64,000 nucleotides of DNA from Phytohabitans aurantiacus (GCF_027923225.1 NZ_BSDI01000013.1:158228-222227); one strand, 5' to 3'; positions 1 through 8,902 are shown, numbered from the stretch's first letter. The notes: generated by a model from the letters alone, not told the origin. Numbers and translations: made by a program.

Positions 1-66
1 GTCAAACGCTCATGTCGGATGCGCGATAAGGCGACTTTCGAGCAAGCACGATGAGCGATTCTTCGC

Positions 67-72
67 TACGCT
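67..72 (+). promoter_or_regulatory. -10-like hexamer of glmS, leaderless-type spacing
   Basis: TACGCT ends 7 nt before the glmS ATG, the spacing of a leaderless transcript. No convincing -35 is visible. The same TANNNT plus 6-9 nt pattern recurs before many genes in this window. Confidence 0.4.
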
Positions 73-79
73 GCGGAGC

Positions 80-1942
80 ATGTGTGGAATCGTGGGGTAC
101 GTCGGCGGGCGGCCGGCGCTGGGCATCGTGATGGACGGGCTGCGACGGCTGGAATACCGCGGGTACGACTCGGCGGGTGTCGCGGTCGTCGCCGCCGACG
201 AGGTGCTCACCGAGAAGCGAGCCGGCAAGCTCGCCATCCTGGAGAAGGCGCTGGCCGAGGGCGACATCGCCGGTATCGCCCAGGGCACCACCGGCATCGG
301 GCACACCCGTTGGGCGACCCACGGCGGTCCCACCGACCGTAACGCCCATCCGCACCTCGCCCGCGACGGCCGGGTAGCGGTGATCCACAACGGCATCATC
401 GAAAACTTCGCGAAGCTGCGCGCCGAGCTGGAGGCGGACGGCGTCGAGTTCACCAGCGAGACCGACACCGAGTGCGTGGCGCACCTGCTGGCCCGCGAGA
501 TGATCGGCGACGGTGCCCAGGCGCTCGCCGAGGGCATGCGTCGCGTCTGCCGGCTGTTGCAGGGCGCGTTCACGCTGCTCGCCGTGTCGGCCGACGCGCC
601 CGGAGCGGTGGTCGGCGCCCGGCGCAACTCCCCGCTGGTGGTCGGTCGTGGCGAGGGTGAGAACTTCCTCGCCAGCGACGTGTCCGCGTTCATCGAGCAC
701 ACCCGCGAGGCGGTCGAGCTGGGCCAGGACCAGGTCGTGCTGATCACCGCGGACGGCATCGAGATCACCGACTTCGACGGCGAGCCGGCCACCGGCCGCG
801 ACTTCCACATCGACTGGGACGCCTCAGCCGCCGAGAAGGGCGGCTACGACTACTTCATGCTCAAGGAGATCGCCGAGCAGCCGGATGCCATCGCGGACAC
901 GCTGCTCGGGCGGCTCAAGGAGAACGGCGACATCGTCCTCGACGAGGTTCGCCTCAGCGACCAGGACCTGCGCGACGTCGACAAGGTCTTCATCGTCGCC
1001 TGCGGCACCGCGTACCACGCCGGCATGGTCGCCAAGTACGCCATCGAGCACTGGACGCGCATCCCGTGCGAGGTCGAGCTGGCCAGCGAGTTCCGGTACC
1101 GGGACCCGGTGCTCGACCGCTCGACGCTGGTCGTGGCGATCAGCCAGTCCGGCGAGACCATGGACACGCTGATGGCGCTGCGGCACGCCAAGGAGCAGAA
1201 GGCCCGCGTGCTCGCCATCTGCAACACCAACGGGTCCACGATCCCGCGCGAGTCCGACGCCGTGCTCTACACGCACGCCGGCCCGGAGATCGCGGTCGCC
1301 TCGACCAAGGCGTTCCTGACCCAGCTGATCGCCTGCTACCTGGTCGGCCTGCACCTCGCACAGGTGCGGGGCATCAAGTACGCCGACGAGGTGGCCGCGG
1401 TCGTCGAGCAGCTCCAGCGGATGCCCGGCAAGGTCCGCGAGGTACTGGAGACCATGGAGCCGGTGCGTGAGCTGGCCCGGTCGCTGGCCGACGCCAAGAG
1501 CGTGCTCTTCATCGGCCGCCACGTCGGATACCCGGTCGCGCTCGAAGGGGCCCTCAAGCTCAAGGAACTGGCGTACATGCACGCCGAGGGGTTCGCCGCC
1601 GGCGAACTCAAGCACGGCCCGATCGCGCTGATCGACCAGGGCTGCCCGGTCGTGTGCGTGGTGCCGTCGCCGGCTGGGCGGGGCGTCCTGCACGACAAGA
1701 TCGTGTCGAACATCCAGGAGGTGCGCGCCCGGGGCGCCCGCACGATCGTGATCGCCGAAGAGGGCGACACGGCTGTCGAGCCATACGCGGATCACCTGGT
1801 CCGGGTGCCGCGCACGCCGACACTCCTCGCGCCCCTGGTGACCACCGTGCCGCTGCAGGTGCTCGCCTGCGAGATCGCCGCGACCCGCGGCCACGACGTC
1901 GACCAGCCCCGCAACCTCGCAAAGAGCGTGACAGTCGAATAA
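80..1942 (+). CDS. glmS: Glutamine--fructose-6-phosphate aminotransferase (isomerizing)
   Basis: Converts fructose-6-phosphate and glutamine to glucosamine-6-phosphate, the entry step to UDP-GlcNAc for peptidoglycan; cytoplasmic. The protein is 620 aa, normal for the family. It begins MCGIVGY, so Cys2 becomes the N-terminal glutaminase nucleophile after Met removal. The glutamine amidotransferase domain spans about 1-225 and is followed by two SIS sugar-isomerase domains (SQSGET motif near residue 355), ending in the conserved LAKSVTVE tail that closes the active site. The start is fixed by the catalytic Cys. Downstream lies a long hairpin repeat, then acpS. This is the usual actinobacterial order glmS - acpS - nnrD - alr, so the call is firm. 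Confidence 0.98.
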   Translation: MCGIVGYVGGRPALGIVMDGLRRLEYRGYDSAGVAVVAADEVLTEKRAGKLAILEKALAEGDIAGIAQGTTGIGHTRWATHGGPTDRNAHPHLARDGRVAVIHNGIIENFAKLRAELEADGVEFTSETDTECVAHLLAREMIGDGAQALAEGMRRVCRLLQGAFTLLAVSADAPGAVVGARRNSPLVVGRGEGENFLASDVSAFIEHTREAVELGQDQVVLITADGIEITDFDGEPATGRDFHIDWDASAAEKGGYDYFMLKEIAEQPDAIADTLLGRLKENGDIVLDEVRLSDQDLRDVDKVFIVACGTAYHAGMVAKYAIEHWTRIPCEVELASEFRYRDPVLDRSTLVVAISQSGETMDTLMALRHAKEQKARVLAICNTNGSTIPRESDAVLYTHAGPEIAVASTKAFLTQLIACYLVGLHLAQVRGIKYADEVAAVVEQLQRMPGKVREVLETMEPVRELARSLADAKSVLFIGRHVGYPVALEGALKLKELAYMHAEGFAAGELKHGPIALIDQGCPVVCVVPSPAGRGVLHDKIVSNIQEVRARGARTIVIAEEGDTAVEPYADHLVRVPRTPTLLAPLVTTVPLQVLACEIAATRGHDVDQPRNLAKSVTVE

Positions 1943-1943
1943 G

Positions 1944-2070
1944 CCGTGATCAGGGCGTCCCTCAAGTAAACCCAAGCCGGAATTCGGGTCGTTCGCCGTC
2001 GTCGGCCACTACGGCTCCTAGCAGGATCCGAAGGTGACCTGGGGCAACTTGAGGGACGCCCTGATCACGG
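1944..2070. repeat. Family A palindromic repeat, copy 1, interrupted by a family C element
   Basis: Two 24-nt arms, 1944-1967 and 2047-2070, are perfect reverse complements (core TGATCAGGGCGTCCCT). In the other copies the arms are separated by a few nt; here 79 nt separate them. It follows the glmS stop directly and may still act as a terminator. Confidence 0.85.
1967..2046. repeat. Family C element, copy 1 (inside the family A hairpin loop)
   Basis: This stretch aligns at roughly 70-75 percent by eye with 39821-39900 downstream of guaA. Shared blocks include TAAACC, CCGGAAT, CGGGTCG, GCCGTCGT, ACGGCTCC and ATCCGAAGGTGA in the same order and spacing. No coding potential is seen. Function unknown. 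Confidence 0.65.
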
Positions 2071-2082
2071 CGGTGGGGCCGA

Positions 2083-2088
2083 TAAGGT
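2083..2088 (+). promoter_or_regulatory. -10-like hexamer of acpS, leaderless-type spacing
   Basis: TAAGGT lies 6 nt before the GTG start of acpS, with no Shine-Dalgarno between them. This supports GTG 2095 as the true start. Confidence 0.45.
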
Positions 2089-2094
2089 GAACGC

Positions 2095-2481
2095 GTGATC
2101 GTGGCTGTCGGCATCGACGTCGTCCTGGTCGACCGGTTCACCAGCGCGCTCGCCCGCACCCCGCTGCTCGCCGACCGCCTCTTCACCGAGGCCGAGCGGC
2201 TCACGACCTCGGGCAACCCGCGCTCGCCGGAGTCGCTGGCCGCCCGGTTCGCGGCCAAGGAAGCGGTCGCCAAGGCGCTCGGCGCTCCCACCGGCCTGCA
2301 CTGGCACGACTGCGAGATCGTCTCGGACCCCGACGGCCGGCCCTGGCTGACCGTCGGGGGCACGGTCGCCGACGCGGCCGCCGAGCGCGGCATCACCCGC
2401 TGGCACCTGTCCCTCTCCCACGACGGCGGCATCGCTTCGGCGATGGTGGTGGCGGAACGGCTCCCGGAGGAAACCTCATGA
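2095..2481 (+). CDS. acpS: Holo-[acyl-carrier-protein] synthase
   Basis: Transfers the 4'-phosphopantetheine arm of CoA to the serine of acyl carrier proteins. The 128-aa length is typical of the AcpS type, which works as a trimer. The N-terminal GIDVVLVDRF (Asp8, metal binding) and the FAAKEAVAKAL helix (metal-binding Glu near residue 58) are the two family signatures. The GTG start is preceded by a -10-like hexamer at leaderless spacing. The stop overlaps nnrD by 4 nt (ATGA), so the two are probably translated together. Confidence 0.95.
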   Translation: MIVAVGIDVVLVDRFTSALARTPLLADRLFTEAERLTTSGNPRSPESLAARFAAKEAVAKALGAPTGLHWHDCEIVSDPDGRPWLTVGGTVADAAAERGITRWHLSLSHDGGIASAMVVAERLPEETS

Positions 2482-3908
2482 GGCACGCGTGGCGGGTCAG
2501 CGACGTGCGAGCGGCCGAAGAGGCGCTCATGAAGACGGTGCCCGAGGGCACGCTCATGCAGCGCGCCGCCGCCGGGCTCGCGCGCCGCTGCGCGCTCCTG
2601 CTCCGCGAGCGGGGTGGCGTGTACGGGGCACGCGTGCTGCTGCTCGTCGGCGCGGGCAACAACGGTGGCGACGCGCTGTACGCCGGTGCCCGCCTCGCCG
2701 AGCGCGGTGCGGCTGTTCGCGCGCTGCTGCTGGCGCCCGAAAGGGTGCACCACGGCGGCCTGGCCGCGCTCGAACGGGCCGGTGGCCGAGTGGTCGACGC
2801 GGTGCCGCACGACATCGATCTCGCCGTGGACGGCATCGTCGGCCTGGGCGGCTCGGGCGGGCTGCGCGAGGGCGCCGCCGAGGTGGTCGAAGAGCTGCAC
2901 GCGCGCCGCACGCTGATGGTCGCCGTCGACATCCCGAGCGGCGTCGAGGTCGATACCGGCGGGGTACGCGGGCCGGCGGTACGCGCCGATGTGACCGTCA
3001 CGTTCGGGTGCCTCAAGCCGGCACTGTTCGTGGGGGCGGCGGCGCCGTACGCCGGTGAGGTGGAACTGGTCGACATCGGGCTCGGGCCGTGGCTGCGGGC
3101 CGACGCCGCGCTCGCGATACCGGACCGCGCCGACATCGACGCGTGGTGGCCGCGCCTGGGTGCCACCTCTGAGAAGTACACCCGTGGCGTGGTGGGCATC
3201 GCGACCGGCTCGGCGACGTACCCGGGTGCCGCGGTGCTCTCCGTCGGTGGCGCGCTCGCCGGCCCCACCGGCATGGTCCGGTACGCCGGCAGCGCGGCCG
3301 GTCACGTGCTGCGGCAGCACCCGTCGGTGATCGCCACGAAGCGGGTCGCCGACGCCGGCCGGGTACAGGCATGGGTCTGCGGTTCCGGCCTCGGTACCGA
3401 CGAAGCCGCCGCCACCGAGCTGCGCACCGTGCTCGCGACCTCGCTACCGGTGGTCCTAGATGCCGACGCGCTGACCCTGCTGGTCGGCGGCCGGATGGCC
3501 GATCAGCTTCGCGGCCGCGACGCGCCGATCGTGGTGACCCCGCATGACCGGGAGTTCGCCCGGCTGGCCGGCGGCGACCCGGGCCCGGACCGGGTGGGCG
3601 CGGCTCTGCGGCTGGCCTCGTGGATGAACGCGGTCGTGCTGCTCAAGGGCGATCGCACGGTGGTCGCCACCCCGGCCGGCGAGGCGTGGGCCAACCCGAC
3701 AGGCACGCCGGCGCTGGCCACCGGCGGTACTGGTGACGTGCTGGCCGGGTTGCTCGGTTCGCTGCTCGCGGCCCGGCTGCCCGCCGAGCGAGCCGCGGTC
3801 GCGGCCGCGTACCTGCACGGCCTCGCCGGCCGGGAAGCGGCCCGCCGCGGTCCGGTGACCGCGGCGGACGTCGCGCTGGCTCTACGCGACGTGGTGCCGC
3901 TGTCCTAG
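2478..3908 (+). CDS. nnrD: Bifunctional NAD(P)H-hydrate epimerase / ADP-dependent dehydratase
   Basis: Repairs hydrated NAD(P)H, a damage product. The N-terminal YjeF_N domain (about 1-205) epimerises the R form and the C-terminal carbohydrate-kinase-like domain (about 225-470) dehydrates the S form using ADP. Visible motifs are GAGNNGGDALYAG and VDIPSGVEVDTG in the first half, and KGDRTVVATP then GGTGDVLAG in the second. The protein is 476 aa, the normal fused length. It is coupled to acpS by ATGA overlap and ends 4 nt from the convergent cupin gene. Confidence 0.96.
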   Translation: MRHAWRVSDVRAAEEALMKTVPEGTLMQRAAAGLARRCALLLRERGGVYGARVLLLVGAGNNGGDALYAGARLAERGAAVRALLLAPERVHHGGLAALERAGGRVVDAVPHDIDLAVDGIVGLGGSGGLREGAAEVVEELHARRTLMVAVDIPSGVEVDTGGVRGPAVRADVTVTFGCLKPALFVGAAAPYAGEVELVDIGLGPWLRADAALAIPDRADIDAWWPRLGATSEKYTRGVVGIATGSATYPGAAVLSVGGALAGPTGMVRYAGSAAGHVLRQHPSVIATKRVADAGRVQAWVCGSGLGTDEAAATELRTVLATSLPVVLDADALTLLVGGRMADQLRGRDAPIVVTPHDREFARLAGGDPGPDRVGAALRLASWMNAVVLLKGDRTVVATPAGEAWANPTGTPALATGGTGDVLAGLLGSLLAARLPAERAAVAAAYLHGLAGREAARRGPVTAADVALALRDVVPLS

Positions 3909-3912
3909 CCCT

Positions 3913-4278
3913 CTACTTACGGAGGGCGTATTCGGCGATCTCGCCGAAGTCGACGAAGACGCAGGTCTCGTTGCCCACGACCTCCGCGTTGTGCCCCGGG
4001 TGGATCGCGACGACCTCGCCCGGTACCAGTTCCTGCTCGCTGCCGTCGGCCATGATTACTCGCATCCGGCCCTCGAGCACGTAGCCCATGTGGGAGACCT
4101 GGCACAGATCGCCGCCCACGATCGGCTTGACGTTGCCCTCCCACGACCAGCCCGGCTCGAAGTGCCCGCGAGCCACGGTCTTGCCCCCGACCGTGCAGAA
4201 GTCGGCCCAGCCCTTGCCTTCAAATTCGCGCGTCTCGTCCGGCTTGTCGAAAGTCTTGACCTCGATGCTCTTCTTCAC
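3913..4278 (-). CDS. Cupin-domain protein
   Basis: A small single-domain cupin of 121 aa. The central HMGYVLEGRMRVIMADG segment followed by LVPGEVVAIHPGHNAEVVG matches the two cupin motifs. The conserved His and Glu of motif 1 and the His of motif 2 are present, so it could bind a metal. The substrate is unknown. No ATG is available: GTG 4278 (MKKSIEVKTF) is chosen because a GGGGG stretch lies about 8 nt upstream; GTG 4287 and TTG 4293 are alternatives. It is convergent with nnrD, with 4 nt between stops. Confidence 0.75.
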   Translation of the reverse strand: MKKSIEVKTFDKPDETREFEGKGWADFCTVGGKTVARGHFEPGWSWEGNVKPIVGGDLCQVSHMGYVLEGRMRVIMADGSEQELVPGEVVAIHPGHNAEVVGNETCVFVDFGEIAEYALRK

Positions 4279-4441
4279 GGCATCCACCCCCAACTGCGCA
4301 GGCTGACCGGAGCCTCCCCTACCCGGTTCCCCCCTCGGGAACGTCTCAACAGATGGACGGTAACCACCGGTTGCGTAGGCATGTCAAGGCTCCGTCACCG
4401 CATGATCGCGGAGTGTGGCCGCTTGGCCGATGACAGACCGC

Positions 4442-5395
4442 TCAGGAGGAACTCGACGCGCTACGGGGCCGCAATGGGGACATTTCCGTCTCCTTGGCTA
4501 AGTAGTGCGGGCGGCGCTTGGCCTCGTAGTACAGGCGGCCGATGTACTCGCCGATGATGCCGAGCAACATCATCTGGATTCCGCCCAGCCCGATGACACT
4601 GACGATGATCGTCGTGTAGCCGGGCATGTCGATGCCGCGCACCATCGCGCTCACCACGACCCACGTCATGTACGCGACGGCCAGCAGCGTCAGCGCCAAC
4701 CCGCCGTAGATCGCGAGGCGCAGGGGGCGGTTGTTGAAGGAGAGCAGCCCGTCGAGCGCGTAGTTGAAGAGCTTGCCGAAGGTCCATTTGCTGCGGCCGC
4801 CCTGGCGGGACTCATTCGTGTAGGCGAACACGACCGTGTTGAAGCCGATCCACGAGTAGATTCCCTTGGAGAACCGGTTGGCTTCCGGCAGCGACAGGAT
4901 GGCGTCGACCGCCCGCCGGGAAAGCAACCGGAAGTCGCCCGCGCCGTCGACCAGCTGCACGTCGACAAGTCTGTTGACCATGCGGTAGAAGGCACGCGAG
5001 GCGAGCGTGCGGAAGAACTGGTCGCCCCTGCGGTCGCGGCAGGCGATCACCTGGTCGTAGCCCTGCTCGTACAGCTCCACCATGCGCGGGAGCAGGTGCG
5101 GCGGGTGCTGGAGGTCGGCGTCCATGATCACGATCGCCTCGCCGGTGGCGCGTTCAAGGCCAGCCAGCATGGCCGCTTCCTTGCCGAAGTTTCGGCTGAG
5201 CGACGTGTACTTGACCGACGAATCGCGCGCGGCGAGCTCGCGCAGGGCTACTAACGTGCCGTCGTCGCTGCCGTCATCGACGAACACGATTTCGACATCC
5301 GCGGTCAACGATTGCACGGCGAGGGTCACCGCGGAGTGGAGGCGATCGATGCTCGCCTCTTCGTTGAAGCACGGCACCACGACAGACAGGCGCAT
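4442..5395 (-). CDS. Family 2 glycosyltransferase, polyprenyl-phosphate sugar type
   Basis: A 317-aa membrane glycosyltransferase of the DPM1/ArnC/GtrB type, which moves a sugar from a nucleotide donor to a polyprenyl phosphate. It starts MRLSVVVPCFNEEASI, carries the metal-binding DADLQHPP motif near residue 94 and the GGRSKWTFGKL segment. It ends with two hydrophobic helices (about 228-252 and 264-288) that anchor it in the membrane. The gene is divergent from alr across 38 nt. The donor sugar cannot be read from the sequence. A GtrA-like flippase partner is not seen nearby. Confidence 0.88.
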   Translation of the reverse strand: MRLSVVVPCFNEEASIDRLHSAVTLAVQSLTADVEIVFVDDGSDDGTLVALRELAARDSSVKYTSLSRNFGKEAAMLAGLERATGEAIVIMDADLQHPPHLLPRMVELYEQGYDQVIACRDRRGDQFFRTLASRAFYRMVNRLVDVQLVDGAGDFRLLSRRAVDAILSLPEANRFSKGIYSWIGFNTVVFAYTNESRQGGRSKWTFGKLFNYALDGLLSFNNRPLRLAIYGGLALTLLAVAYMTWVVVSAMVRGIDMPGYTTIIVSVIGLGGIQMMLLGIIGEYIGRLYYEAKRRPHYLAKETEMSPLRPRSASSSS

Positions 5396-5420
5396 TCTGA
5401 GATGTTACGTGGCCGGTCAG

Positions 5421-5426
5421 TAGGCT
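5421..5426 (+). promoter_or_regulatory. -10-like hexamer of alr, leaderless-type spacing
   Basis: TAGGCT lies 7 nt before the alr ATG in the 38-nt gap to the divergent glycosyltransferase gene. There is no Shine-Dalgarno. Confidence 0.45.
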
Positions 5427-5433
5427 GAAGAGC

Positions 5434-6552
5434 ATGTGGCAGGCGGAAGTTCGCGTCGACCTCGACGCGATTCGCGAAAACGTGACGCGGCTGCGCGCCG
5501 GCACCGGTGCCGAGCTGATGGCCGTCGTCAAGGGCGACGGGTACGGCCACGGGATGCTCCCGGTCGCCCGCGCCGCTCTGGACGCCGGTGCGACGTACCT
5601 CGGCGTGTGCACGCTCGACGAGGCGCTGACGCTGCGCCGCGCCGGGCTGACCGTTCCCGTCCTGGCCTGGCTGCTCGCGCCCGGCCTGCCGCTGCACGAG
5701 GGCGTCGCGGCCGACATCGAGCTGAGCGCCGCCAGCCTCGACCTGCTCCGCGAGATCGTGGAGGCCGGTCGCCGCGCCGGCCGCCCGGCGCGCGTGCACC
5801 TCAAGCTCGACACCGGCCTCTCGCGCGGTGGCGCCACCGCCGCCGACTGGCCGGCGCTCGCCGAGGCCGCCGCGAAGGCACAGGCCGACGGCGAGATCGA
5901 GGTCGTCGGCCTGTGGAGCCATTTCGCGTACGCGGACGCGCCCGGCCACCCGAGCGTCGACAAGCAGCTGGCGGCGTTCCAGGAGGGTGTGGCGGTCGCC
6001 GAGCGGCTCGGTATCACCCCGCAGTACCGGCACATGGCGAACTCCGCCGCCATCCTCACCCGCCCCGACGCCCACTTCGACCTCGTACGGGCCGGCATCG
6101 CGATGTACGGCCTGTCGCCGGTGCCGGGTGAGAAGTACGGGCTGCGGCCGGCCATGACCGCTCGGGCTCGCGTGATCTTGAGTAAGCGGGTACCGGCCGG
6201 CGAGGGTGTCTCCTACGGCCACACGTACGTCACGGAGCGCGAGACCACGCTGGCGGTCGTGCCGCTCGGGTACGCCGACGGGGTGCCCCGGCACGCGTCC
6301 AACGCCGGCCCGATCGAGTTGGGCGGCCGGGTCCGCCGGATCGCCGGCCGGGTCTGCATGGACCAGGTCGTACTCGACTGCGGCGACGACCCGGTGGCCG
6401 CCGGTGACGTGGCGACCCTCTTCGGTGCCGGTGAGCATGGTGAGCCCACCGCCGACGACTGGGCCGAGGCGGTCGGCACGATCAACTACGAGATCGTCAC
6501 GCGGTTTGGCAGTACCAGAGTCCCCAGGATCTACGACGGAGAGCGCGCATGA
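5434..6552 (+). CDS. alr: Alanine racemase
   Basis: PLP enzyme that interconverts L- and D-alanine and supplies D-Ala for peptidoglycan. The N-terminal VVKGDGYGHG motif holds the PLP lysine (Lys33). The second-base tyrosine is in GVSYGHTYV, and the C-terminal beta domain contains GRVCMDQVVLDCG. The 372-aa length is standard. The gene heads a tight run in which the next two starts overlap the preceding stop by 4 nt (alpha/beta hydrolase, tsaE). This is the conserved actinobacterial alr - hydrolase - tsaE arrangement. Confidence 0.98.
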   Translation: MWQAEVRVDLDAIRENVTRLRAGTGAELMAVVKGDGYGHGMLPVARAALDAGATYLGVCTLDEALTLRRAGLTVPVLAWLLAPGLPLHEGVAADIELSAASLDLLREIVEAGRRAGRPARVHLKLDTGLSRGGATAADWPALAEAAAKAQADGEIEVVGLWSHFAYADAPGHPSVDKQLAAFQEGVAVAERLGITPQYRHMANSAAILTRPDAHFDLVRAGIAMYGLSPVPGEKYGLRPAMTARARVILSKRVPAGEGVSYGHTYVTERETTLAVVPLGYADGVPRHASNAGPIELGGRVRRIAGRVCMDQVVLDCGDDPVAAGDVATLFGAGEHGEPTADDWAEAVGTINYEIVTRFGSTRVPRIYDGERA

Positions 6553-7649
6553 ATCCGCGGACGAAGCGTGTCGGCCTGATCGGCGCTGTTGTAGGTGTGG
6601 CCGCCGCGGGTATCGCGGCGGGTGTGGCAACCGAGCGCGCGCTGGTGCGGCGCACCAAGCGCGGCACGCCCGATCCGTACCTGGATGAGGAGTTCGGCGA
6701 CCAGGCGTACGACGAGTCGCTCACCGTCACCACCGCCGACGGCACCGACCTGTACGTCGAGGTGGTCGAGCCCGCCGATGGCATCGAGCTGGACGCCGGC
6801 TTCGCCGACGGGGAGACGGCATCCGAGCCGACCCTCGTCTTCGTGCACGGCTTCTGCCTCGACATGGGCACGTTCCACTTCCAGCGCAAGGAGCTCACCC
6901 GTCGGGGCGACTACCGCATGGTCTTCTACGACCAGCCGGGTCACGGCCACTCCGGCAAGCTGGAGGCCGGCGAGTACGAGCTGCCCGCGCTCGGCGAGGC
7001 GCTGCGCGCGGTGATCGACGAGACCGTGCCCGACGGGCCGCTCGTGCTGGTCGGGCACTCCATGGGCGGCATGACCATCATGGCGTTCGCCGAGCTGTAC
7101 CCGGAACTGTTCGGTGACCGGGTGGTGGGCACCGTGCTGATGGCCACGTCGGGTGGGCGCCTGGAGGAGACCAAGCTCGGCCTGCCCGCGCTGATCGCCC
7201 GCGCCGGCGCGCCGATCATGCCGCTCGTCAACAGCGCCACGCGGCTCACGGGCGGTGCCATCGACCGCGCGCGCAAGGCGTCGTCGGACCTGGCCTGGCT
7301 GCTCACCAGGCGGTACGGGTTCGGCAACACCCGGCCGAGCCCGTCGCTGGTGTCCTATGTGGAAGAAATGAACTCGCGCACCACGGCCGAGACGGTCGCG
7401 CGGTACCTCCGGACGCTCTACACTCACGCGCGGTACCCGGCGCTCAGGGCGCTGCGGGCCACACCCACGCTGGTCATCGTCGGCGAGAAAGACATGATCA
7501 CGCCGTTGACGCATTCCGAGGAGATCATGCGGCACCTGCCGGACGCCGAGTTCGTCAAGATCCCCGACAGCGGCCACGTCGTGATGCTCGAACACGCCGA
7601 CGAGGTCAACGTCGCGCTGCTCGCGTTTCTGGAGAAGCTCGAAGGATGA
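6549..7649 (+). CDS. Membrane-anchored alpha/beta hydrolase
   Basis: A 366-aa serine hydrolase of unknown substrate. Residues about 8-30 form a Gly/Ala-rich hydrophobic helix that probably anchors it. A charged linker leads to an alpha/beta-hydrolase fold with the oxyanion-hole HGF motif (VFVHGFCLDMG), the nucleophile elbow GHSMGG, an acid region GEKDMITP and a C-terminal catalytic His in DSGHVVMLEH. It overlaps alr and tsaE by 4 nt at each end, so it is translationally coupled to both. Its position beside alr and tsaE is common in actinobacteria, but I know of no proven role. Confidence 0.88.
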   Translation: MNPRTKRVGLIGAVVGVAAAGIAAGVATERALVRRTKRGTPDPYLDEEFGDQAYDESLTVTTADGTDLYVEVVEPADGIELDAGFADGETASEPTLVFVHGFCLDMGTFHFQRKELTRRGDYRMVFYDQPGHGHSGKLEAGEYELPALGEALRAVIDETVPDGPLVLVGHSMGGMTIMAFAELYPELFGDRVVGTVLMATSGGRLEETKLGLPALIARAGAPIMPLVNSATRLTGGAIDRARKASSDLAWLLTRRYGFGNTRPSPSLVSYVEEMNSRTTAETVARYLRTLYTHARYPALRALRATPTLVIVGEKDMITPLTHSEEIMRHLPDAEFVKIPDSGHVVMLEHADEVNVALLAFLEKLEG

Positions 7650-8119
7650 GTCTGCGGTTTGCCACTGTCGAGGACACGCAGGAGTTTGGCCGGAGGCTCG
7701 GCGCGATCCTGCGCGCCGGCGACCTCGTGGTGCTCACCGGCCCGCTGGGCGCGGGCAAGACCGCGCTCACGCAAGGCATCGGGGCCGGCATGCGGGTACG
7801 CGGTGACATCACTTCGCCGACGTTCGTGATAGCCCGGGTGCATCGGCCCGACCCCGAGCGCGGTGGTCGGGTGGCTCTGGTACATGCCGACGCCTACCGT
7901 CTGGGCGCGGCGACCGACCCGCGCGCCGAGATCGACGACCTCGATCTGGACGCGTCGGTCGACGATTCGGTGACCGTGGTTGAGTGGGGAGAGGGCATGG
8001 TCGAGCAGTTGGCCGACGCGCACCTTCAGGTGCGCATCGACCGTCACGACGACGACGCGCGGGTTGTCGAGCTAACGCCGACCGGCGGCGACTGGGCCGC
8101 CCGGATCGAGGCGCTCTGA
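7646..8119 (+). CDS. tsaE: tRNA threonylcarbamoyladenosine biosynthesis ATPase TsaE
   Basis: P-loop ATPase that drives turnover of the TsaB-TsaD complex making t6A37 in ANN-decoding tRNAs. The 157-aa protein has a Walker A in GPLGAGKTALTQ, followed by the family's SPTF motif and a HADAYRLG segment. tsaB and tsaD lie downstream in the same direction, separated from tsaE by ung and a repeat-containing gap. Its stop shares one base with the ung start (TGATG). Confidence 0.95.
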   Translation: MSLRFATVEDTQEFGRRLGAILRAGDLVVLTGPLGAGKTALTQGIGAGMRVRGDITSPTFVIARVHRPDPERGGRVALVHADAYRLGAATDPRAEIDDLDLDASVDDSVTVVEWGEGMVEQLADAHLQVRIDRHDDDARVVELTPTGGDWAARIEAL

Positions 8120-8793
8120 TGGACCTGCTGCCCCTGCTGCCGGCGGCCTGGCGCACCGCCGTCGAGCCGCACCTCGATCTCGCCCGCACCGCCGAGCTGA
8201 GCACCTTCTGCGCCGCCGAGTACGCCGCGGAGACCGTGTATCCGCCGATCGAGGATCTCTTCTCCGCGTACCGGCTGTGCGCCCCTGAGCAGTGCCGCGT
8301 GCTGATTCTCGGGCAGGACCCGTACCACCGGGCCGGGCAGGCGCACGGGCTGAGCTTCAGCGTCCGCCCCGGCGTGTCCGTGCCGCCGTCGCTGCGCAAC
8401 GTCTTCAAAGAACTGGCCGACGACCTGGGCGTCCCGGCACCGCGCACCGGCGACCTGACGGGCTGGGCATCACAGGGCGTACTGCTGCTCAACGCGGTGC
8501 TGACCGTGCGCCAGGGCAAGCCCGGCTCGCACGCGGGGCAGGGCTGGGAAGAGTTCACCGACGCCACGATCCGGGCACTCGACGGGCTGGACCAGCGGGT
8601 CGTGTTCCTGCTCTGGGGCAGCTACGCGCGCAAGAAGAAGGCTCTGGTGACGAACCCGGCGCACGTGGTGCTGGAGGCCGGCCACCCGAGCCCCATGAAC
8701 CCGCGCGGATTCCTCGGCAGCCGCCCGTTCAGCGCCACCAACAAGGCCCTGACCGACGCCGGCTTACCCGAAATCACCTGGACCGCCCTCTAA
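8119..8793 (+). CDS. ung: Uracil-DNA glycosylase, family 1
   Basis: Removes uracil from DNA to start base-excision repair. The 224-aa protein carries the family-1 signature LGQDPYH with catalytic Asp67, and near the C-terminus GHPSPMNPRGF with the second active-site His. ATG 8119 is chosen because it overlaps the tsaE stop (TGATG) and gives the normal family length; the open frame upstream is Arg-rich shadow. It interrupts the otherwise functionally linked tsaE-tsaB pair. Confidence 0.95.
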   Translation: MDLLPLLPAAWRTAVEPHLDLARTAELSTFCAAEYAAETVYPPIEDLFSAYRLCAPEQCRVLILGQDPYHRAGQAHGLSFSVRPGVSVPPSLRNVFKELADDLGVPAPRTGDLTGWASQGVLLLNAVLTVRQGKPGSHAGQGWEEFTDATIRALDGLDQRVVFLLWGSYARKKKALVTNPAHVVLEAGHPSPMNPRGFLGSRPFSATNKALTDAGLPEITWTAL

Positions 8794-8821
8794 GAGGAGG
8801 GCCGGCACGCCGCTCTCCCCG

Positions 8822-8902
8822 CCGATCAAGGGCAAAGACACGCGGTTGGATCTCTTTCCGCGTGCATTTGCCCTTGATCCATGCGGATCTCCTTGATCGG
8901 CG
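8822..8902 (-). repeat. Family B palindromic repeat, copy 1
   Basis: Near-complete ~81-bp unit. The arms at 8824-8845 and 8858-8879 are near reverse complements (GATCAAGGGC ... GCCCTTGATC) around a TTGGATCTCTTT centre. The asymmetric tail with CTCCTTGATCGGCGG is on the right, so the unit is inverted relative to copies 3, 5 and 8. It lies between ung and tsaB. Confidence 0.85.

Noticed and set aside
7984..8118. Upstream extension of ung by 45 codons
   Set aside because: The extension overlaps tsaE in another frame and is Arg-rich. ATG 8119 overlaps the tsaE stop and gives the family length.
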